The notes beneath the pieces were generated by a model. It was not told where the DNA came from, searched no databases, and was given only the letters and a program-made list of their open reading frames with translations. A DNA stretch of 33,364 nucleotides from Mesorhizobium sp. LNHC252B00 (GTDB lineage: Bacteria > Pseudomonadota > Alphaproteobacteria > Rhizobiales > Rhizobiaceae): assembly GCF_000502955.1 (NCBI RefSeq), contig NZ_AYWO01000019.1:84777-118140 (forward strand), in the 5' to 3' direction. This document shows positions 24,684-32,570 of this stretch, piece by piece. The position numbers and the translations under genes were made by a program. The stretch's first letter is position 1. Each line of letters opens with the position of its first letter.

Positions 24684-25574
24684 ATGCAGATCACCTCGGA
24701 CCTAACCTTCACGATACAGAAGCTGATGTCGGCCAGAAGCGGTTTTGCCGGCGCCGGCCAGCCGACCTTCGTCAAAGCGGGCACAGCGCTGCGGACCGAG
24801 GCCCCGGTCATTCGTCCGGGCGCGACCGGCAACGAGGACGGCATCGAATACGATCCGTTCAGCGGCTTCGGCCAGACCTCCAAGACCGATGTGCCGGCGA
24901 CTTCGTCCATCGGCGCGGCTTCTACGACTACGGCGGACGACCCCTACATGCTGGCCGGCAAGGCCAATTATGGCGAACTCTATGCCGAGTATACGCGCTT
25001 CATCATCTCGATGGTCGAGGCGGACCGCCGGCACGAAGACTCCACCGTTGCGCGCTATTTCATCCCTGCCGGCGAGACGCGGGAAACGGTGATGGCAATG
25101 GACGAGCATGACTATATTTGGGCTGTCGAGGACGAGATGGGGGCTGCCGCCGACCGCAGCCCGCAGGCGCAGGCGAACAAGGCGATCAGCAACCAAAGCC
25201 TTAACTACGCCGACGCAGGCAGGATGACTTCCGATTCATTGTTCAGCCTGGAGAAGGCATTGCCGGCTCTGAACGCGGCGTTGGCGCGCATCAGTCCCGA
25301 GGTCGTTGAGACGCTTCTGCAAAGTATCGGCGACGACCCGAAGCTCCAACGTCTCGCGCAACAGATGACCAAGAACGATATACTCTCTGTCAAGATCGAC
25401 CTACGCTACGTCGACAGGATCATCAAAGGTATCGAGAGTGGCTTCAACAAGATTGATGGCGATATTCTGGTGAAGAATGACCAAGGCCAGTATCAGCTTG
25501 GTGATTTCTCGATCTCGTTCAAGGGCGAGGTGATGCTGACCTCCAAGGACACATTCAAAGCGTTCACGGGCTGA
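24684..25574 (+). CDS. unrecognised 296-residue protein
   Basis: Start ATG 24684 is supported by AAGGA seven bases upstream. There is no signal peptide or membrane segment. The N-terminal 100 residues are low-complexity and polar (Gly/Thr/Ser/Ala-rich, with EYDPFSGFGQTSKTD and SSIGAASTTTADD). The middle is helical and acidic (AKANYGELYAEYTRFIISMV, DEHDYIWAVEDEMGAAADRS). The C-terminal third has a possible coiled or helical bundle (FSLEKALPALNAALARISPE) ending in a short sheet-like segment (FNKIDGDILVKNDQGQYQLG, DFSISFKGEVMLTS). I do not recognise a family. The disordered, Ser/Thr-rich start without a Sec signal is compatible with a secreted or surface protein by another route, but this is speculation. 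Codon use matches the genome. Confidence 0.75.
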   Translation: MQITSDLTFTIQKLMSARSGFAGAGQPTFVKAGTALRTEAPVIRPGATGNEDGIEYDPFSGFGQTSKTDVPATSSIGAASTTTADDPYMLAGKANYGELYAEYTRFIISMVEADRRHEDSTVARYFIPAGETRETVMAMDEHDYIWAVEDEMGAAADRSPQAQANKAISNQSLNYADAGRMTSDSLFSLEKALPALNAALARISPEVVETLLQSIGDDPKLQRLAQQMTKNDILSVKIDLRYVDRIIKGIESGFNKIDGDILVKNDQGQYQLGDFSISFKGEVMLTSKDTFKAFTG

Positions 25575-25700
25575 GTCTCGTCGCGGCGCCCGTCGCCTCG
25601 GCGTGAAATCTCCATGGGCCTTGGCCGCAAGTCGAAATAGTCGGTTTCGGTTGAGCGATGGGGCGGGAGCCAAATCTCACCGCCGATTGACACCCAAACA

Positions 25701-26789
25701 TCATTGAGCAGACCCAAAATACTTGGTCCGCAGATCATCGATCTCGCCCGCATCATGAGCGCCAAGCACTTCTATCGTCAGGGGGCGGGTCAGGAGGCTC
25801 TGTCGCGGAAGCGCGAAGCCGTACTTGTCAGGTTCGAACAGCGGCCCGACCACCTTCACCGGTAGATCGGGATGGGTGTAGGCGTGGTATTCGAGAACGG
25901 GGGCATCGGCGATGATTGCAGCGACGTTGCCATTCACAAGACCTTCGACGGCGCGATCGAGCCCAGCGTAGGTGAGAGTTTGCAGCCCCTGTTGCCGGGC
26001 AAAATCCTCCTCGACGGTGCCCGTCAGCACACCGACCGGCCTGTCGGTCAGATCGGCGAGGCCATTGATCTTGTTTGTGAGGGAAAGGGTGGTCATCACG
26101 CTCGTCACCGACGAGGTGACATAGGCAAGGACAGCGATACCACAGACCAGCCATAGCCCCTGCCAGATACGGCCGACCCAGCCGAACAGGTTCTTTCGCG
26201 AAGGCGACTTGCCGGATGTCGCGACCGACATCACTGAATAGAAGCTCTCGGCAAAGCCGTCGCGCCATCGCTTGGGGAAAGCCTCGTCGAACCGGCGATC
26301 GAAGAAGGTGAGCAGGACCGTGGCAGCGACAATGATCAGGGCTATCCAGGCATAAGCTTTTAGGAAGCCGGCGTCGCCAAGACCCGCGATCAGGTTGCCG
26401 AAGCCCTTTCCCTGATCCGTGCTGATCATGATCCGCATGCCGCCGTCGAACCAGGGCTGGGTGAAGTCGAGCAGTTCGGCCCGGGATTGATTGATCGTCA
26501 AATTTGTGACCGCTACGTCGACTTTGCCGGAAGCGGTCGCCAGAACCAGATCGCGAATGGTGTCGAACTGGACGTAGCGATACTGGCGGCCGAGTTTAGC
26601 CGCGAGGCCCTCCCAAAGATCGACCGCCATGCCGGTGAACTGCCCCTTGTCTTTCATGACGAAGGGAGGGTTGACAAAGAGGCCGACGTTCAAGGGCTCG
26701 GAAGGCTGTTGCGCCTCGGCTGCAACTTGCGGCCACAACAACGTCAGGAGCAGAATGAAGGAGCCGGCTAGCCTGCACCAGGTCCGCAT
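25701..26789 (-). CDS. ionotropic-glutamate-receptor-like ligand-gated channel protein (GluR0 type)
   Basis: 362 residues. Signal peptide 1-26 (ending AEAQQ). The first ligand-binding lobe is at about 31-125 (VGLFVNPPFVMKDKGQFTGM, VAVTNLTINQSRAELLDFTQ), with Arg103 in the place that binds the amino-acid carboxylate. A membrane helix runs 145-163 (AYAWIALIIVAATVLLTFF), a pore-like loop 178-193 (GFAESFYSVMSVATSGK) and a second helix 208-233 ending AYVTSSVTSV, which resembles the SYTANLAA gate of animal receptors. The second lobe follows (240-362, with Asp295 in IADAPV). This S1-TM-pore-TM-S2 order is that of Synechocystis GluR0. Selectivity cannot be predicted: the filter reads TSGK rather than TVGYG. 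No partner genes are nearby. Confidence 0.87.
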   Translation of the reverse strand: MRTWCRLAGSFILLLTLLWPQVAAEAQQPSEPLNVGLFVNPPFVMKDKGQFTGMAVDLWEGLAAKLGRQYRYVQFDTIRDLVLATASGKVDVAVTNLTINQSRAELLDFTQPWFDGGMRIMISTDQGKGFGNLIAGLGDAGFLKAYAWIALIIVAATVLLTFFDRRFDEAFPKRWRDGFAESFYSVMSVATSGKSPSRKNLFGWVGRIWQGLWLVCGIAVLAYVTSSVTSVMTTLSLTNKINGLADLTDRPVGVLTGTVEEDFARQQGLQTLTYAGLDRAVEGLVNGNVAAIIADAPVLEYHAYTHPDLPVKVVGPLFEPDKYGFALPRQSLLTRPLTIEVLGAHDAGEIDDLRTKYFGSAQ

Positions 26790-27539
26790 GGCGATCCTTT
26801 CCTTGTTGGCATCTCAACCCGGTCGAGGAAGGCAAGGGAATTTCGCCAGAAACCGGAAAGCCTGGCGCGTCCATGGAAGAGCGGCGACCGGCCCTCGCGC
26901 GGTGTTGCCGGGCACGTGCAGAACGGTCCGATCGGCTGTTTTGCGGCATGCGGCAGCTCGGAAAACAACCTTTCGTGCCGGCGGCTTTTCTTTCGGATGC
27001 ATGCAACGGCCTGGCCAGTAACGAAAACAGGCTTTACAACACATCAGGCCATTCCCTATCCAAAAAGAAGTCATTAAGTAATACGCCATTTTCATTTTGG
27101 TATGGATTTTAAACAACAATGCGATATATTTGCGAAGCGATATGGATTACAGAAATAAGTTATATTCATATGTTGCCATGATTTTTTGATAACGTCATTT
27201 CAGTATCTGCTAAGACATCATCACGAATTCCAGACTATTTTCCATATTATTAAGCATTTGCAAAATTCAACCCGCGCTATGGCGCTTTTTTCTTGCCACA
27301 GGCCGACTTCGGATGCAGCTTTTTTGGCAACAGCATCCGGTGATTGCTGCATGCTTGGGCGGACGGGCGCTAAGCATGGAAAGGGGAAATCGACATCCGC
27401 TGATGCGGCCTCCCGTGAGCTCGATCCTGCCCGCTCTTCTTTTGAGGCTGTGGACCATCTCCCATCCCAGGCTGCTCTCGGTCGTCGAGCCACACATTTG
27501 ACGGACACCCGCAGCCGCCAGCCAGTCGAGGAATGAACC
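26790..27539. other. 750-bp spacer without a convincing gene
   Basis: No reading frame here has family features or the codon pattern of the neighbours. From about 27000 to 27300 the DNA is clearly AT-rich compared with the rest of the window (for example around TGCGATATATTTGCG and TTTTTTGATAACG). A short stem GCGC-N4-GCGC followed by six T occurs at 27274-27291, a weak terminator-like structure for a rightward transcript. The segment may hold the promoter of the lipoprotein gene at 27540, a small RNA or the remnant of an insertion; none can be demonstrated. Confidence 0.5.
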
Positions 27540-27929
27540 ATGAAATTCGCGGTCTACGCGATCATCGCCACTGCCTTGGTGGCGGTCGCCGGATGCACCA
27601 CCGATGACTACGATGGCTGTCGCGGAAACGGCTGCCTGGTCGATCGGCCTCAGCAAAAAAATCGGAAGATCGATGACCGGCCGCAATACGACAGGAACGG
27701 CAATCCGAACTTCGATATGCGTGGCCGCTACATCGGCTGCCATGGGCTGGGATGCAAGGTCGACGACCCTGATGATGGCGATCAAAGCATCGACGACAGG
27801 CCGCAGTACGATAAGCAAGGCAATCCGAATTTCGATACGCAGGGCAATTACCAGGGATGCCACGGCATCGGCTGCGAGGTCGACACGCCAGCCGATGACA
27901 GCTCATCGGACGATGACGATTCCAATTGA
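27540..27929 (+). CDS. lipoprotein with 40-residue cysteine-containing repeats
   Basis: 129 residues. Lipobox VAVAGC puts the lipid-modified Cys at residue 19. The mature part is built from a repeating unit with a 40-residue period: GCRGNGCLVDRP (26-37), GCHGLGCKVDDP (66-77), GCHGIGCEVDTP (106-117). IDDRPQYDRNGNPNFD and IDDRPQYDKQGNPNFD lie between them. Each unit has a CxxxxC pair (27/32, 67/72, 107/112). The tail is Asp/Ser-rich. The Cys pairs may be disulfides or metal sites; no known family comes to mind. Start has GAGGAA before the ATG. The next gene, 30 bp on, is also exported, so the two are probably an envelope operon. Confidence 0.82.
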   Translation: MKFAVYAIIATALVAVAGCTTDDYDGCRGNGCLVDRPQQKNRKIDDRPQYDRNGNPNFDMRGRYIGCHGLGCKVDDPDDGDQSIDDRPQYDKQGNPNFDTQGNYQGCHGIGCEVDTPADDSSSDDDDSN

Positions 27930-27959
27930 TAGGCCTCGCGGCCAACAAGGAGGCCGATT

Positions 27960-28394
27960 ATGTCTGAATTCGACAGCCATCGACGTGCCAAGATCGTTGT
28001 GATCGGCCTCGCGGGGCTTGGAATGATGCTGACGTCCGCTTTCGCCGCGAATAGCGACTGCCACGGCGTAAAGGTCGATGTGACGAAGGCGCGCGAACAA
28101 GAGTTTGGCCCTCTCGTTGCATCGGCGATGACCAACAAGGTCAAACCCGCCCAGGTGAAATTCCAAACGATTCTGGAAAGCGGGAAATGGAGCGCCGTTT
28201 ATTTTTCTACGCCCGTGGCCGATGATGGCATGATGTTCTTCCAGACAGTCAATGGAAAAAGGCGGTTTCGCGAAGTATGGGGCGGATATGCGGTTCCATC
28301 GGAAAAACCTGAATTGGTATCCTGGGCAAAGAAGCTCGGAGTGCCACAAGATCTAGCAAAGTGTTTTGCCAAGACAGTTACGGAACGAAAGTGA
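27960..28394 (+). CDS. exported conserved hypothetical protein
   Basis: 144 residues with AAGGAGGCCGATT before the ATG. The N-terminal IVVIGLAGLGMMLTSAFA is a signal peptide with cleavage after AFA, leaving a periplasmic domain of about 112 residues: SDCHGVKVDVTKAREQEFGP, AMTNKVKPAQVKFQTILESG, WSAVYFSTPVADDGMMFFQT, FREVWGGYAVPSEKPELVSW, AKKLGVPQDLAKCFA. Two Cys (in SDCHG and AKCFA) could form a disulfide. The pattern is known to me as a small exported protein in rhizobia, without assigned function. It follows the repeat lipoprotein gene by 30 bp. Confidence 0.82.
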   Translation: MSEFDSHRRAKIVVIGLAGLGMMLTSAFAANSDCHGVKVDVTKAREQEFGPLVASAMTNKVKPAQVKFQTILESGKWSAVYFSTPVADDGMMFFQTVNGKRRFREVWGGYAVPSEKPELVSWAKKLGVPQDLAKCFAKTVTERK

Positions 28395-28509
28395 TAGTCG
28401 CCGGTATTGCCGCGAATGATTTTCAGGCCATCGATCATGCAGAAGCCGATCAAGGTGCATCGGTTCAGGGAAACGCAGCTCCATCTTCTTGTTTTGATGG
28501 GCCGTCCCC

Positions 28510-30015
28510 TCACAGCGCCAGGCTCCCCTGCTCCACCTCCTCGGCATTCGGGTCGCCCGGCGCGGTTGCCCAGGCGAGTTCGACCAGCGTCACGGTCCGC
28601 CGGCCGACGCCGTCGAGCTGGCAGACGATGAGGCCTTGCTCCTCGATATAGGTCAAGAGGCGTCGGGCGCGGCGCAGCGAGTGGGAACCGTAAGCGCGGG
28701 CAATCGCGGCGTCGCTTGGGCACGGCCAGCCTTCCTTCGCCGCACGCGCGATCATCATGAACACGCCTTGCATGTCGTCGGGCAGCAGCGAGGCACGCAC
28801 CGAGACATCCTGCCAGGCGTCGTCGCCTGCCGCCATGTCGGAGCCGAGGCCGGCGCGGGCGCGCGTCAGCATGCGTCGGAACTCCGGCAGGTCGGGCACG
28901 ACCGAGGCGAGGCCTTCGATGCGGCAGCGCACGACGAATTCCTGATAGAGCACCCCGATGACGCGAAAACCCGCGTCGGGCTGCGCCAGGATGGCGCGCA
29001 GCACACGATCCACGCGCTCACGGCGCTCCGCCAGGTCTTCGGCGCTGATTTGCGGCTCCACCGGCTCGGGGCGGATTTCCAGCGCTGCCGATTTGGCCGC
29101 CATCAGCTGATCGAGCAGGTCCGGCGACGCCGTCCGGCGCGGCGCGCGCACGGCCTCTGGGGGCGGGGCGGCCAGGATGATCGCGCGAGCATCCTCCAGC
29201 GCCGCCTCCGGCATCGCCATCAGCCGCGGCGTTCCGTTGCGAGGGCTGGTGTCGGTCGGGCCGATGCGAAGCCCCAGCGGACGGCGCGACAGCGCTGGCC
29301 CCAGCGCCATGAACTGCCCGCGCTCCAGGTCGCGAAACGCCTCCGCCTGGCGCCGCTCCATGCCCAGGAGATCGGCGGCGCGCGCCATGTCGATATCGAG
29401 GAAGGTGCGGCCCATGAGGAAATTGGACGCCTCGGCGGCGACGTTCTTGGCGAGCTTGGCCAGCCGCTGGGTGGCGATGATGCCGGCAAGCCCGCGCTTG
29501 CGGCCGCGGCACATCAAATTGGTCATCGCGCCAAGCGAAAGTTTGCGCGCTTCGTCCGACACCTCGCCGGCTACCGCCGGTGCGAACAGCTGCGCCTCGT
29601 CCACGACGACCAGCATCGGGTACCAGTGGTCGCGGGCGACCTCGAACAGCCCGCCGAGGAAGGCGGCGGCGCGCCGCATCTGGTTCTCGGCATCGAGCCC
29701 TTCGAGATTGAGCACGGTGGAAACGCGATGGATGCGCGCCCGCTCGCCAGCCGCCTGCAGGCCACGCTCGGTGTGCTGCTCGGCATCGATGACCAGATGG
29801 CCGTAACGGTCGCCCAGCGAGACGAAGTCGCCTTCGGGGTCGATGATGGTCTGCTGCACCCAGGGCGCGCTCTGCTCCAGGAGCCGCCGCAAGAGATGCG
29901 ATTTGCCGGAGCCCGAATTGCCCTGCACCAAAAGCCGGGTGGCCAGCAATTCCTCGAGATCCAGGTTCGCCGGGGCGCCCGCTGTCGTGTGTCCCATCTC
30001 GATCGCAACGGTCAT
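28510..30015 (-). CDS. HerA-like / DUF87 ATPase
   Basis: 501 residues. The Walker A motif QGNSGSGKSHLLRRLL is at 31-46, TIIDPEGDFVSLGD at 56-69 is the HerA/FtsK-type IDPEGDY motif, Walker B is LVVVDEAQLFAP (135-146), and the sensor region is RKRGLAGIIATQRLAKLAKN. The C-terminal 190 residues (from about 310) are a different domain with helical repeats and what looks like a winged helix (SDAAIARAYGSHSLRRARRL). HerA family members are hexameric DNA translocases, usually paired with the NurA nuclease or with a defence nuclease; no such partner is seen on either side. The start at ATG 30015 has AAAGGAG 12 bases before it, which is rather far. Confidence 0.87.
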   Translation of the reverse strand: MTVAIEMGHTTAGAPANLDLEELLATRLLVQGNSGSGKSHLLRRLLEQSAPWVQQTIIDPEGDFVSLGDRYGHLVIDAEQHTERGLQAAGERARIHRVSTVLNLEGLDAENQMRRAAAFLGGLFEVARDHWYPMLVVVDEAQLFAPAVAGEVSDEARKLSLGAMTNLMCRGRKRGLAGIIATQRLAKLAKNVAAEASNFLMGRTFLDIDMARAADLLGMERRQAEAFRDLERGQFMALGPALSRRPLGLRIGPTDTSPRNGTPRLMAMPEAALEDARAIILAAPPPEAVRAPRRTASPDLLDQLMAAKSAALEIRPEPVEPQISAEDLAERRERVDRVLRAILAQPDAGFRVIGVLYQEFVVRCRIEGLASVVPDLPEFRRMLTRARAGLGSDMAAGDDAWQDVSVRASLLPDDMQGVFMMIARAAKEGWPCPSDAAIARAYGSHSLRRARRLLTYIEEQGLIVCQLDGVGRRTVTLVELAWATAPGDPNAEEVEQGSLAL

Positions 30016-30424
30016 TTCGACTCAAGGCTCCTTTCGCAGACGGGCTTATCAACTGGGTCACAGCCCGTCGAGCGCGCATGGCCGCCAGTTCCGCGTTGCG
30101 CACAGCCGCCCAGACGCGATCCGTCGGGCAGACCCTGTGGATAGTAACCAGTCGTTCACCATAGGCGGGTGTTCCGATTGCAGATATCAGGCATCCGCCT
30201 AGCCTGACCTCGCATCGCGTCCCCAACGTGGTGCGTCCCAACCCCGCCCCTGGCGACCGACGTCTTCAAGTTTCTTTCACAGTATATGTCGGTCGCCAAT
30301 TTCGCCTGGTCCAATCCTGTTCTGACATCATGCCGGACCGCTTTATGGCGCAAACTTTGGGTTGACCCCTTCGGACCGCGAGGCGACACTCCACCCAACG
30401 CTACAGGTGCGAGGAGGAATTGTG
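30016..30424. other. 409-bp spacer with a long inverted repeat
   Basis: GGCGACCGAC (30252-30261) and GTCGGTCGCC (30288-30297) are perfectly complementary arms 26 bp apart. A leftward frame over 30156-30398 and another running out of the ATPase 5' region are open, but show no recognisable motifs and mixed codon use. I treat the spacer as the divergent promoter region of the HerA-like and 30425 genes. Confidence 0.5.
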
Positions 30425-30730
30425 ATGGACGAACCCGAACGGTGGCGCCACATGTCGACGGCGCCGAGGGATGGCAGCCGGATCCTGGTCACGGTGCGCC
30501 CATCCGAACAGGGGCCGGCTGAAGTCGATCTCGCCTATTGGTCGCGCGCCGACCAGTTCGCCTCGGAAGGCTGGCGCGCATCGGACTCGTCGCCCGGGCG
30601 CGTCATCGAATACGCCGAACCTGAACTGAAATGCTGGATGCCGCTGCCGACAGCCAACCTCAGCCGTGCATCCATGCCGGCGCCGTGGGAAGGCGAAGAC
30701 GCCCAGCAGTTGGATGGCTCGGGGATTTGA
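30425..30730 (+). CDS. small conserved hypothetical protein (W-x-x-M-x-TAP-x-DG type)
   Basis: 101 residues from ATG 30425, with GAGGAGGAATTGTG in front. The N-terminal WRHMSTAPRDGSRILVTVRP is the typical opening of a small-protein family seen in phages and rhizobia (W..M.TAP.DG..IL). It continues VDLAYWSRADQFASEGWRAS, SSPGRVIEYAEPELKCWMPL. The tail after residue 75 is poorly structured. Function unknown; the likely role is binding or environmental, but nothing firm can be said. It is convergent with the aldo/keto reductase gene, with a palindromic repeat between them. Confidence 0.78.
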   Translation: MDEPERWRHMSTAPRDGSRILVTVRPSEQGPAEVDLAYWSRADQFASEGWRASDSSPGRVIEYAEPELKCWMPLPTANLSRASMPAPWEGEDAQQLDGSGI

Positions 30731-30767
30731 AGAACTGGCCGTACCCAATCGCTGCAGCTGGAGATTA

Positions 30768-30798
30768 GCCGATCTCCACCCTTGCGGGGGAGATTGGC
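30768..30798. repeat. partial copy of the palindromic intergenic element
   Basis: GCCGATCTCC (30768-30777) and GGAGATTGGC (30789-30798) form a near-perfect stem around CCCTTGCGGG-like sequence. The right arm matches the inner end of the 59-bp arms at 5753-5928. It lies between convergent genes and could serve as a bidirectional terminator. Confidence 0.7.
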
Positions 30799-30818
30799 AG
30801 CTTCACGGTCGGCTCCCC

Positions 30819-31667
30819 TCAGAACAAAAACGCGGCCGTGGCGGGGTTCGGCCCGGTGCGGCCGGAGGTTGAATCCATGCCGCGGATCGTCTGCAGATCC
30901 TGCGCATCCAGCTCGAAATCGAAGACGTCGAAATTGGCGGCGATGCGGTCCTGGTGGATCGATTTTGGAATGACGATCAGCCCCTCCTGAAGATGCCAGC
31001 GGATGATTGTCTGAGCCGCGGACTTGCCATGCTTTCGGGCGATGCCGGCAATGATCGGATCGTTCAGCAGCCGACCGCTGCCCAGCGGGCTCCAGCTTTC
31101 GATGCGGATGTCATGCCTGGCATGGAAGTCCCTGATACCGCGCTGCTGGAACTGGGGATGCAGCTCGATCTGGTTGACGACAGGCGTCACGCCGGTCTCG
31201 CCGATGATCCGCTCGAGATGGTCCTGGTTGAAATTCGAAACGCCGATCGACTTGATGCGGCCGGACTGCCTGAGCTCGACCAGCGTCTTCCAGGCCTCGA
31301 CGTACTTGTCCTGGCTGGGCACCGGCCAGTGGATCAGGAACAGGTCGATCTGCTCGATAGCGAGCTTGTCCATCGTCTCGTCGAAGGCGCGCAGCGCCGC
31401 ATCGCGCTGGTGCGCACCGTTGCGCAGCTTGGAGGTGATGAAGAGGTCGCCCCTCGGCACGCCGGCGCTGCGGATCGCCTCTCCGACCCCCTCCTCGTTC
31501 CGGTAGCCCTCGGCGGTGTCGATTAGACGATAGCTGGCCTCGATCCCCCAACCCACCACTTGCGCCGTGATGTCCTGATCGACCTGCCACACTCCAAGGC
31601 CGAGTTGGGGAATGGCGGAACCGTCGTTCAACGCAATTTTTCCAGGCATGGTGGGCTGTTCAGGCAT
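30819..31667 (-). CDS. aldo/keto reductase (AKR5-type)
   Basis: 282 residues with the standard catalytic tetrad: Asp50 and Tyr55 in RLIDTAEGYRNE, Lys80 in FITSKLRN, His113 in LFLIHWPVP. NADPH site: IPKSIHQDRIAANFDVFDF. KSIGVSNFNQDHLERII and PVVNQIELHPQFQQ are the usual barrel strands. The closest-looking family is the 2,5-diketo-D-gluconate reductase/prostaglandin F synthase type, which reduces carbonyl compounds; the true substrate is unknown. Start ATG 31667 has AAAGGATCCCCCACC. It is 147 bp downstream of the beta-propeller gene on the same strand. Confidence 0.93.
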   Translation of the reverse strand: MPEQPTMPGKIALNDGSAIPQLGLGVWQVDQDITAQVVGWGIEASYRLIDTAEGYRNEEGVGEAIRSAGVPRGDLFITSKLRNGAHQRDAALRAFDETMDKLAIEQIDLFLIHWPVPSQDKYVEAWKTLVELRQSGRIKSIGVSNFNQDHLERIIGETGVTPVVNQIELHPQFQQRGIRDFHARHDIRIESWSPLGSGRLLNDPIIAGIARKHGKSAAQTIIRWHLQEGLIVIPKSIHQDRIAANFDVFDFELDAQDLQTIRGMDSTSGRTGPNPATAAFLF

Positions 31668-31814
31668 GGTGGGGGATCCTTTGCAAAGATGGTCCGGGCG
31701 GTTCGCCCGGTGCCCGCCCTATCTAGGTTCGCTAGAGAGCGGCGGCCAGTCGGCAGGGGACAAATTTGCCACGTGCGATCTGCGGTCCTGATCTTTGCGT
31801 CGAAGGATTCGGCC

Positions 31815-32447
31815 TCACCGCGGCCGGCGCACCGCCCGCACCACCCCGGCAGAGGTGCTGCCGCAGAAGAGCCGGTCGCCGCCATCGGATTCCAGTCCCG
31901 AGACGCCCATGCCGGCCGGCATGTCGAGCTTCTCCAAAACCTTGCCTGATTGCGGGTCGACGCGGCGCAAATCGCTCTGGTCGCCTTCCCAGGTGGCGTG
32001 CCACAGCTCGCCATCGACCCAGGTCACCCCGGTGACGAAACGGTTGGATTCAATGGTGCGCAGGATTGCCCCGGTCTCAGGGTCGATCTGGTGGATCTTG
32101 CGCTCGCGGTATTGCCCTACCCAAAGCGTCCCTTCGGCCCAGGTCAGCCCCGAGTCGCCGCCGCCGCCCGGCGCCGGAATGGTCGCCAGCACCTGGCCGG
32201 TATCAGGGTCGATCTTCTGTATCAGGTCGTTGGCAAGCTGGAAGAAATGCCGGCCGTCATAGGCGGTGCCGGCATGTGCCGCGACATCGATCGAGCGCAG
32301 CGCCTGCCCGCTTTCCGGATCGAAGGCGTTCAGCCTCTCGCCCGAGGCAAACCAGACATTGTTGCCGTCAAAGCTCACTCCATGCACCCTTTCCACACCG
32401 GGAAAAGGCCCGTACTCGTGCAGGACTTCGGCCGCTGAATGTCTCAT
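31815..32447 (-). CDS. beta-propeller protein (glutamine cyclotransferase/PQQ-like repeats)
   Basis: 210 residues from ATG 32447, preceded by GAGGATCAAGAC. It has four or five repeats of a beta-propeller blade pattern: VHGVSFDGNNVWFASGERLN, AFDPESGQALRSIDVAAHAG, QKIDPDTGQVLATIPAPGGG, GLTWAEGTLWVGQYRERKIH, QIDPETGAILRTIES, GVTWVDGELWHATWEGDQS, RRVDPQSGKVLEKLDMPAG. Each blade has the IDPxTG...L sequence typical of glutaminyl cyclotransferase-like and PQQ-binding propellers. There is no signal peptide, so the protein is cytoplasmic and probably senses or binds a ligand rather than acting as an enzyme. It is divided by a palindrome-bearing spacer from the regulator gene upstream. Confidence 0.83.
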   Translation of the reverse strand: MRHSAAEVLHEYGPFPGVERVHGVSFDGNNVWFASGERLNAFDPESGQALRSIDVAAHAGTAYDGRHFFQLANDLIQKIDPDTGQVLATIPAPGGGGDSGLTWAEGTLWVGQYRERKIHQIDPETGAILRTIESNRFVTGVTWVDGELWHATWEGDQSDLRRVDPQSGKVLEKLDMPAGMGVSGLESDGGDRLFCGSTSAGVVRAVRRPR

Positions 32448-32484
32448 GTCTTGATCCTCAATGTTTGGTCGTCATCCCGCCGGT

Positions 32485-32509
32485 CATGTTCGAAGGTGTG
32501 TCGAACGTG
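32485..32509. promoter_or_regulatory. GTTCGA-N7-TCGAAC palindrome upstream of the propeller gene
   Basis: GTTCGA (32488-32493), 7 nt, TCGAAC (32501-32506) is perfect; with one mismatch the arms extend to 9 bp (32485-32493 and 32501-32509). It lies 38 bp upstream of the propeller start, in the leader. It resembles an operator for a dimeric regulator, the neighbouring winged-helix protein being the simplest candidate. It is not a LexA box: the half-sites are inverted, not direct. Confidence 0.65.
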
Positions 32510-32570
32510 AGCACCGGAAGCGCAGGAAGCCACTATTTGCAGGCCGGCCTCACCTGAATATCAACACACC

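Noticed and set aside
27186..27536. 116-codon plus-strand frame in the AT-rich spacer
   Set aside because: No ribosome site, no recognisable motif and codon use unlike the neighbours; treated as non-coding.
28636..30144. 502-codon plus-strand frame opposite the HerA-like ATPase gene
   Set aside because: Antisense shadow with Arg/His-rich composition and no family features; the minus-strand ATPase motifs are unambiguous.
30156..30398. 80-codon minus-strand frame in the spacer before the 30425 gene, considered as a transposase remnant
   Set aside because: No catalytic motif, terminal repeat or target duplication found.
32488..32506. GTTC...GAAC as a possible LexA box
   Set aside because: The half-sites are inverted (GTTCGA-N7-TCGAAC); the alphaproteobacterial LexA box is a direct repeat as seen before dinB.
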